From: CAILZL01 sp035548495
GTDB lineage: Bacteria > Pseudomonadota > Gammaproteobacteria > Steroidobacterales > Steroidobacteraceae
NCBI GenBank assembly: GCA_035548495.1
Contig: DASZSV010000071.1
Coordinates: forward strand, 1 to 64,000
Direction: 5' to 3'
Length of the DNA stretch: 64,000 nucleotides
Shown here: positions 58,478 to 64,000 of the stretch, one piece after another
How positions within the stretch are numbered: the stretch's first letter is position 1
Layout of the letters: each line of letters begins with the position of its first letter
The notes under the pieces: model-generated
What the model was told of the DNA's origin: nothing
Database searches by the model: none
What the model saw: only the letters and a program-made list of their open reading frames with translations
Position numbers and translations under genes: made by a program

Positions 58478-60874
58478 ATGAAGTTTCTTGACGACCTAAA
58501 AGCCGAGCGCCTGATTGAAGAAATCCGCGCTGCGAGCGATGTGCAGCAACCCAAAGCCCAGCAGGCATTGGCAAAGCTCGCAAAGCTGGGAATCTCGGGT
58601 ATCCCCAAGATACTTGAAACCCTGCCCGTCGCAGGCAAGCAGGAAACACTGGCGTATGTCGAAATCCTCACGCAAAACCTCGATCAGAAAAGTTTTTCCC
58701 TGCTGGAACAGGCGCTGACCGATAACAACGTGCGCACCAACGCGGCTATTTCGTGGGCCATGTGCAGCAGCCGCAACTTTCCGACGAGTTTGATCTTCGA
58801 CATGCTGCGCAAACCTGCGGTACCCAAGCCCATCGTGCTGGAGGTACTCAACGCGCACCGCAACCGGCTCAACGTCCGCGAACTGCTCAGTCATGCTTAC
58901 GAACAGGAAAACAACGAGAAAGTCGCGTTGTTCAAGATCATCGGAGAGATCGTTGACGAGAGCTCTGTCACCGAACTCATTGCACGTGTGGATGGCCGCG
59001 ATACCGTGGCACGCACGCACATCATCAACATTCTCGCCCGGTTCGACAGGCCCGATGTGTCCCGCGCCTTGCAGCGCATGCTCAAGGATCCCAACAAGCT
59101 CATCCGTCAAGCCACGCTGAATGCGCTCACCAAGATGAACACGCCGATCGAGATAGAGCCGGTGTGCCAGATGCTGAGCGATGCCGATATTGAAGTACAG
59201 AACCGCGCTGTGGAGCTGGTGATCAAGGCCGCCGATCCCAACACCATGCGTTATCTGGTGCCGGTGCTGAAGGATGAAAATGAATATGCACGCCGCGCTG
59301 CGGTGGAAGTATTGAATTCACTGGGCACAACACGCGACATCAAGCAGTTGTTGCAAGTCTTGAAAGACGATGACTGGTGGGTGCGCAGCCGTGCTGCCGA
59401 TGCCCTGGGCAAGATCGGCGGACCACGCGTCGTGGACGCCGTGCTCGAATTGATCCGTGATGATGACGAAGAAGTGCGCCGCGCTGCCATCGAGATATTG
59501 AATCAAACCAAGGACGAACGTGCCGTCGATCAATTGATTGCCGCCACCAAGGACAAGGACTGGTGGGTTGCCGAGCGTGCTGTCGATGCATTGGGCTCCA
59601 TCGGCAGCGTCAAGGCTGTTCCCGCACTGCTGGAGCTGGCCAACCACACCAATGCGCGCGCACTGCCATCCATTGCACGCGCACTGGGCAAACTGGGCGA
59701 CATACGCGCCATGGACTTGTTGTCGAAGTTGCTGACTCATCCTGAACGCGAGGTCAAACTGGAAGCCATTGCCGCCTTGCCAAAGATTGCGGACGACAAG
59801 CGTGTTGAAAATATCCGCGGTTACATTCAATCGGTTGCCCAGGGCAACGAAGATCATACTGTTCAACTGGCGATTGACCATGCACTGGATGAACTCGACG
59901 GCCGCTATTCAACCGCAGCGCTCGACATGCAGCGCAAGGCTGAACAGTTTGCCGAGCCTTCAAAAACGTTGCTGGTTGATCGCGCCGATATCGGCGGCAT
60001 CGTCAAGACAGCGGAAGCCACACCACAAACCAGCCGTCTCGACATCACTACACTGAAACCCGGCGATGTCATCGAAGGCCGCTACAAATTCATCGAAAAA
60101 ATCGGCAAGGGTGCATTCGGTACCGTACTGCTGGTTGAAGACTCGGTTGTCGAAGAGCGGCTGATTCTCAAATTCCTGAACGCCAACGTGTCACAGGATG
60201 AGGAGATGATGAAGCGCTTCGTGCACGAATTGCGCTACTCACGCAAAATCACCCACAAGAACGTTATCCGCATTTACGATTTCGTTTACATGCATGGCAA
60301 CTATGCAATTTCGATGGAGTATTTTCCATCACATGCGTTGAGTGCCGAGTTGAGTGACAGCAAGCCATTGCCTGTCACCCTTGCCGCACAATACGGCTGC
60401 GATATTGCGACAGGCATGGCGGTGGCACATCAGGCCGGCATCGTGCATCGCGACCTCAAGCCTGCCAACATCCTGATCAATGATGAGCACTTCGTGAAAG
60501 TGGTGGACTTCGGTGTTGCCGCCGCACACAAGGAAGGCGACACACAACTGACCAAGACCGGTTACGTTATCGGCAGTCCCAAATACATGGCGCCGGAACA
60601 GATTCTTGGCAAGCAGGTGGATGAACGTGCCGATATATACAGCCTGGGCATCATCCTGTACGAAATGGTCACCGGCATGCCGCCCTATTCACGCGGCGAT
60701 CACATGTCAGTGATGTATCAACATGTGCAGGGCAAGGCCAAACCGCCGATTGAAGTGAATCCGAACATTCCCAAGGAACTGTCGGATTTGGTGTTCAAAG
60801 CCATGGCTGTCGACAAAAACAAGCGTTTCCAGACCATGGACGAACTGCGCATGGCACTTGAAAAATTCCGATGA
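58478..60874 (+). CDS. Serine/threonine kinase with long N-terminal HEAT-like repeats
   Basis: A 798-residue protein with two parts. Residues about 20-470 are helical HEAT/PBS-lyase-like repeats, such as YARRAAVEVLNSLGTTRDI, WWVRSRAADALGKIGGPRV and EVRRAAIEILNQTKDERAV. Residues about 535-798 are a Hanks-type kinase with the P-loop GKGAFGTV (542-549), Lys565, HRD (657-659), DFG (677) and APE near 705, so it should be active. The order repeats-then-kinase, with no membrane segment, is unusual; most bacterial Hanks kinases have the kinase first. The repeats probably bind a partner protein or sense a state. Targets are unknown. Confidence 0.88.
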   Translation: MKFLDDLKAERLIEEIRAASDVQQPKAQQALAKLAKLGISGIPKILETLPVAGKQETLAYVEILTQNLDQKSFSLLEQALTDNNVRTNAAISWAMCSSRNFPTSLIFDMLRKPAVPKPIVLEVLNAHRNRLNVRELLSHAYEQENNEKVALFKIIGEIVDESSVTELIARVDGRDTVARTHIINILARFDRPDVSRALQRMLKDPNKLIRQATLNALTKMNTPIEIEPVCQMLSDADIEVQNRAVELVIKAADPNTMRYLVPVLKDENEYARRAAVEVLNSLGTTRDIKQLLQVLKDDDWWVRSRAADALGKIGGPRVVDAVLELIRDDDEEVRRAAIEILNQTKDERAVDQLIAATKDKDWWVAERAVDALGSIGSVKAVPALLELANHTNARALPSIARALGKLGDIRAMDLLSKLLTHPEREVKLEAIAALPKIADDKRVENIRGYIQSVAQGNEDHTVQLAIDHALDELDGRYSTAALDMQRKAEQFAEPSKTLLVDRADIGGIVKTAEATPQTSRLDITTLKPGDVIEGRYKFIEKIGKGAFGTVLLVEDSVVEERLILKFLNANVSQDEEMMKRFVHELRYSRKITHKNVIRIYDFVYMHGNYAISMEYFPSHALSAELSDSKPLPVTLAAQYGCDIATGMAVAHQAGIVHRDLKPANILINDEHFVKVVDFGVAAAHKEGDTQLTKTGYVIGSPKYMAPEQILGKQVDERADIYSLGIILYEMVTGMPPYSRGDHMSVMYQHVQGKAKPPIEVNPNIPKELSDLVFKAMAVDKNKRFQTMDELRMALEKFR

Positions 60875-60953
60875 GATGAACATGTCCGGTGTTTTAGATG
60901 CGCCACAAACACTTGCCTGATGTGACCGCTGTTCTGTCATTGCCTGTTGTGCC

Positions 60954-61478
60954 ATGAAATTCTGTCCCACCTGCGCCAGTCCTCTCTCGTTTGAAACGCC
61001 ACCCGGTGATCATTTGCCGCGCTACGTGTGCCACGCCTGCGGCGCCATTCACTATCAGAATCCGCGCATCATCGCTGGCTGCATTCCAGTTTGGGAAGAC
61101 AGAATACTGATTTGCAAACGTGCCATTGAACCTCGTTATGGTTATTGGACCTTGCCCGCAGGCTTCATGGAGAACGGTGAATCTGTTGAGCAAGGCGCGG
61201 CTCGCGAGGCCTATGAAGAAGCATTGGCAGATGTGGAGATTGGTTCATTGATGGCCGTGGTCAATGTCATCAAGTCGCAGCAAGTGCACATGATGTTCCG
61301 CGCCCGGCTCAACAATCTGAATTTCGGCGCCGGTCCGGAAAGTCTTGAAGTGAAACTGATTCATCCCAATGACATTCCCTGGAACGACATTGCATTTGAC
61401 AGTGTGCGCTTCACCTTGAAACGCTTCATTGAAGATCAGTCAACCGGTATCGAGCGGCATTATTTCCACACCATCTGA
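60954..61478 (+). CDS. Nudix hydrolase with N-terminal zinc ribbon
   Basis: A 174-residue Nudix-family pyrophosphatase. A zinc ribbon (Cys4, Cys7, Cys26, Cys29) precedes the Nudix box (70-91). The box is complete except that the usual Gly after EE is Ala (REAYEEAL). The layout resembles NudC-like and small zinc-ribbon Nudix proteins that hydrolyse NADH or ADP-ribose-type substrates. The substrate cannot be assigned. It lies 79 bases after the kinase gene. Confidence 0.88.
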   Translation: MKFCPTCASPLSFETPPGDHLPRYVCHACGAIHYQNPRIIAGCIPVWEDRILICKRAIEPRYGYWTLPAGFMENGESVEQGAAREAYEEALADVEIGSLMAVVNVIKSQQVHMMFRARLNNLNFGAGPESLEVKLIHPNDIPWNDIAFDSVRFTLKRFIEDQSTGIERHYFHTI

Positions 61479-61614
61479 AGCCGCCCGACCGCCGCCGGCA
61501 AAACCAAAACACATATCCCTAAAACCACGCATTGCTTGCCATCTGGCCACGCTTTGGCAGAATAGCCACCCCTGTATTGACAGCGATGTTTTACCGTTTC
61601 GTTGGAGTCCATCA

Positions 61615-61938
61615 ATGACGTTTGTCGTGACAGAAAACTGCATCAAGTGCAAGTATATGGATTGTGTCGAGGTATGCCCCGTGGATTGCTTTCACGAAGG
61701 CCCCAATTTTCTGGCCATTGATCCCGACGAATGTATCGACTGCACCCTGTGCGAACCGGAGTGCCCTGCAGAAGCCATCCATTCCGAAGAAGAACTACCC
61801 AAGGGACAGGAACATTTCCGTCAATTGAATGCAGAGCTGGCCAAACAATGGCCCGTCATTACCGAACGCAAGGAACCGCCCGCGGATGCAAAAGAATGGG
61901 ACGGCAAGCCGGATAAACTGAAGTTGCTGGAGCGATAG
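61615..61938 (+). CDS. fdxA: 7Fe ferredoxin FdxA
   Basis: Small electron carrier of 107 residues. Two cysteine groups (Cys9, 12, 17, 21, 25 and Cys40, 43, 46, 50) match the [3Fe-4S][4Fe-4S] ferredoxin family; CIDCTLCEPECPAEAI is the typical second motif. The C-terminal extension (KGQEHFRQLNAELAKQWP onwards) is normal for FdxA. TTGGAG lies 7-12 bases before ATG 61615. The gene ends just before a strong terminator. Confidence 0.96.
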   Translation: MTFVVTENCIKCKYMDCVEVCPVDCFHEGPNFLAIDPDECIDCTLCEPECPAEAIHSEEELPKGQEHFRQLNAELAKQWPVITERKEPPADAKEWDGKPDKLKLLER

Positions 61939-61966
61939 CTTAAATAGCTCAGAGTCATGAGCAAAG

Positions 61967-61994
61967 AAAAAGGCGTGCAGTGCACGCCTTTTTT
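61967..61994 (+). terminator. Intrinsic terminator after fdxA
   Basis: AGGCGTG pairs with CACGCCT around a short loop, followed by a run of T. It lies about 30 bases past the fdxA stop. The A run before it allows function on the opposite strand too, where the convergent DUF1501 gene ends at 62020. Confidence 0.9.
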
Positions 61995-62019
61995 ATCGCG
62001 CTTCTGAAGGAGCTACATT

Positions 62020-63627
62020 CTACACGTAGTTTGGAATTGTCCCGTTGCACAATTGCTGGAACGCAATCCAGTTGTCAATCTGGCCGTTCAATGGACTGGT
62101 AGGAAATCGCGTTGCGAAATTGCTCTGTTCACCGTGCAATGCCATGTAATTCAACAGCACCATATCCACCAGAGCTGTTGTCGAATTAGCAGCGGGACTA
62201 CTTGCTGAATTGACATCGCCTGAAGCTTGGAACGCACCAAGCTGCGGACCTTCAGTCAGACTATTCAATGTCTTGACCGATTGAATTCGGCCATTGGGTT
62301 TGTGTACCAGGAAATAAGAGCATGCGGTTGACTGATTATCCCCCGTCCATACGCCCTTACCACGACCACCGGTCGAATTATCGACCATGCCGTTGGAGTT
62401 CAATGAGCCATCGCTGAAAACATATACCATTACCGCCGTGTTCTTGCGTGCTGCGTATTCAAGACAGGCACCAATACATATTCCGGCCTTGAAATCGCGT
62501 GCCTCTCCAGTAGAACGATCGCCGGTGTGATAGTCAAAACCACCCATCTGGATGGTACCCGCGCCAGCCATGCCATCAATGACCAGCTTCATGATGGTCG
62601 CCGTCTTGGCAAAATCGGAATCCGCTGCAATACCGCCAACCGACGAAAAGATGGCAGTCACATCAGGATCCTTGGTTGGATCCAGCGCCGATGGGCTATC
62701 GAAATACGCTGCCATGTATGCTGCTTTTGTATAGCCACAATCCACCTGCTGCTTGATTGCAGCATCTTGAAGTGCATCTCCCAATTTGGTGTTGGTAACG
62801 CCCAATTTTGCCTGACTGAGGCGTTCAATCGATTCCATCACCGCCGCTGTGGAGGCACTGTCGGGAAACAGGGTCGACAAGCTACCTGTGTCTGCAAGAC
62901 CCGTTGCATCCGACGGTCTGGTCACCGTGGTGGGTCGCAAGCTCAAATCCATCAAGGCTGCGGGCGACATTGAACTGCCACCGGAATCCGAATTCACTGA
63001 ACCAATCAACGTCAGAAACTGCCCTTTTGCACCCGCTCGTGCGATGCCATACATGGGATTATGAGGGTTGTTTGCTGTGTCGTTTTGCGATATCGAAGGA
63101 ATAACGGCACCGTTAGTGTTGGGCCCCGCCGTGGTTGCCGTCATTGCCATACCACGAACCACTGCGCTGTCGCTGTGAAAAGCCAGTCCATAAGTTGAAT
63201 TGATGAAATTTCCAGTCACTGACGTATTTGGTACCATATTTCCAGGTAGTCCCAGTTTTAAATATCCAGCCGTAGACAGGAATGCGGTCTGGCCACCACC
63301 TTGGCCAACCAATACATTTGAACCGGCAATGTTGGCACCGCCTGACAAGTCAAAGCAGATGAACGGAATCTTGCCTGCGCCATTGGTAATGCCGCACAAG
63401 CCATTCGGATCAAGATCACTGACCACTTGCTTGGCCAACGCTGCATCTGCATAGGCCGTACCGGGCTTCAACAACGCCGCCAACAGTGGCGTTGCAAATA
63501 CGGTGGCAGTGCCGGTCATGAAACCTTGCGAGATGAAATCACGGCGTGTAACGGGACGCTTGTGACTGTTATGACGAATGGGCTCGTTCAATCCCAAAGC
63601 TTTCGGAATGTTCTTGCGAATGATCAT
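62020..63627 (-). CDS. Tat-exported DUF1501-like protein
   Basis: A 535-residue protein with a twin-arginine signal (VTRRDFIS, Arg28-Arg29, then a hydrophobic stretch to about residue 58). The rest resembles the DUF1501 family, which is related to alkaline-phosphatase/sulfatase folds; the segments FICFDLSGGANIAGSN and DYHTGDRSTGEARDF fit this. It is exported folded, probably to the periplasm. A partner gene on the same strand ends 18 bases upstream. Such pairs are known in Proteobacteria and Planctomycetes without a defined function. Confidence 0.75.
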   Translation of the reverse strand: MIIRKNIPKALGLNEPIRHNSHKRPVTRRDFISQGFMTGTATVFATPLLAALLKPGTAYADAALAKQVVSDLDPNGLCGITNGAGKIPFICFDLSGGANIAGSNVLVGQGGGQTAFLSTAGYLKLGLPGNMVPNTSVTGNFINSTYGLAFHSDSAVVRGMAMTATTAGPNTNGAVIPSISQNDTANNPHNPMYGIARAGAKGQFLTLIGSVNSDSGGSSMSPAALMDLSLRPTTVTRPSDATGLADTGSLSTLFPDSASTAAVMESIERLSQAKLGVTNTKLGDALQDAAIKQQVDCGYTKAAYMAAYFDSPSALDPTKDPDVTAIFSSVGGIAADSDFAKTATIMKLVIDGMAGAGTIQMGGFDYHTGDRSTGEARDFKAGICIGACLEYAARKNTAVMVYVFSDGSLNSNGMVDNSTGGRGKGVWTGDNQSTACSYFLVHKPNGRIQSVKTLNSLTEGPQLGAFQASGDVNSASSPAANSTTALVDMVLLNYMALHGEQSNFATRFPTSPLNGQIDNWIAFQQLCNGTIPNYV

Positions 63628-63645
63628 GGTCAGTCTCTCGTAGCG

Positions 63646-64000
63646 TCAGTGAATGGTGGTAATGGCGCTGGACAGCGCTGCTGTACATACTGCCTTCGCA
63701 ACAACCGGTGTTGCCGGGCAGCCGTTCTTTGCACACAACTTGTCGATCAGACTATTCAATTCATTAGTCGCCGCCGCGGTGTCAGGCTGATACTTCAAAC
63801 CAGTGCCAATGAACTTCGCAACAATCGGGCTGATCAGCGCGGAGCGTTGCGCAGTGGTATCAATGGATGCGCTTAAATTCAAATTGCTTCCAAAGAACGC
63901 ACTTTCGAGACTGGCGCTATTGATCAGATTTGCACAATACGCCGCTCCCAGTTGGGCAATACCGATCTGATTTGAACTGCCAAAAGCGTCCAGATCAGGA
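63646..64000 (-). CDS. C-terminal part of an exported-type protein (runs off right edge)
   Basis: The minus-strand frame is open from base 64000 to a stop at 63646-63648, giving about 117 residues. It starts (in this window) PDLDAFGSSNQIGIAQLGAAYCANLI and contains four cysteines. No domain is recognised. It precedes the DUF1501 gene by 18 bases and is probably its operon partner. In other bacteria the partner of such proteins is a large secreted LamG-type or DUF1592-type protein, but the visible part does not settle this. Confidence 0.6.
   Translation of the reverse strand, partial: PDLDAFGSSNQIGIAQLGAAYCANLINSASLESAFFGSNLNLSASIDTTAQRSALISPIVAKFIGTGLKYQPDTAAATNELNSLIDKLCAKNGCPATPVVAKAVCTAALSSAITTIH

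Noticed and set aside
1..64000. Prophage, insertion sequence, CRISPR array, rRNA operon
   Set aside because: No integrase, transposase, portal or capsid gene, no spaced direct-repeat array and no rRNA sequence was seen.

Overview
The window is chromosomal DNA from a Gram-negative bacterium, most likely a gammaproteobacterium. The evidence is the block lptD-surA-pdxA-rsmA-apaG-apaH, the rod operon mreBCD-mrdA-rodA-mltB-rlpA-dacA-ybeD, the linked lipB/lipA and murU/amgK pairs, and a TonB-ExbB-ExbD-ExbD cluster like that of xanthomonads. A kynurenine-type NAD pathway and a Xanthomonas-like Lrp/alanine dehydrogenase pair point to the neighbourhood of Xanthomonadales/Nevskiales/Steroidobacterales. 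I cannot fix the genus from the sequence alone. Gene density is high, nearly all genes are intact, and I see no prophage, insertion sequence, CRISPR array or rRNA operon.

Layout. 1-2420: gyrA (minus strand, runs off the left edge). 2937-8340: ubiG, gph, rmuC, a phytoene-synthase-like protein, a DUF4349 lipoprotein and a YciK-like reductase. 8492-13315: a lower-GC DUF2971 gene between extragenic repeats, a patatin/outer-membrane-barrel protein, an MFS transporter and tRNA-Arg(UCG). 13733-16463: alanine dehydrogenase, a divergent Lrp-family regulator, an uncharacterised radical SAM enzyme and a possible 46-residue peptide gene. 16470-21160: gatC-gatA-gatB-hslO (minus strand). 21381-30646: the rod/peptidoglycan operon. 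30672-32319: lipA-lipB. 32429-36215: tonB-exbB-exbD-exbD-TPR. 36570-38221: amgK-murU. 38379-45326: lptD to apaH. 45448-49552: kynurenine genes haaO, kynB-like, kynU, kmo. 49527-53698: a methyltransferase gene, an aminotransferase gene, dnaQ and nhaB. 53887-58204: gloB, mltD, dcd and mrp. 58478-61938: a HEAT-repeat serine/threonine kinase, a Nudix hydrolase and ferredoxin. 62020-64000: a Tat-exported DUF1501 protein and the end of its upstream partner.

Most of the window serves the cell envelope: cell shape (Mre/RodA/PBP2), peptidoglycan trimming (MltB, RlpA, DacA, MltD), muramate recycling (AmgK/MurU), outer-membrane biogenesis (LptD, SurA) and energised outer-membrane transport (TonB). Many genes overlap by 1-4 bases, which suggests translational coupling.

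The least explained items are: (i) a ~190-base dispersed element, present twice in opposite orientation, with a conserved three-hairpin core and terminal arms that differ between copies yet pair within each copy; (ii) the Lrp/radical SAM/46-residue peptide group; (iii) a kinase with about 500 residues of HEAT-like repeats in front of its catalytic domain; (iv) the DUF2971 gene; (v) a divergent KynB-like protein. Shorter extragenic repeat families lie in most of the larger gene gaps.
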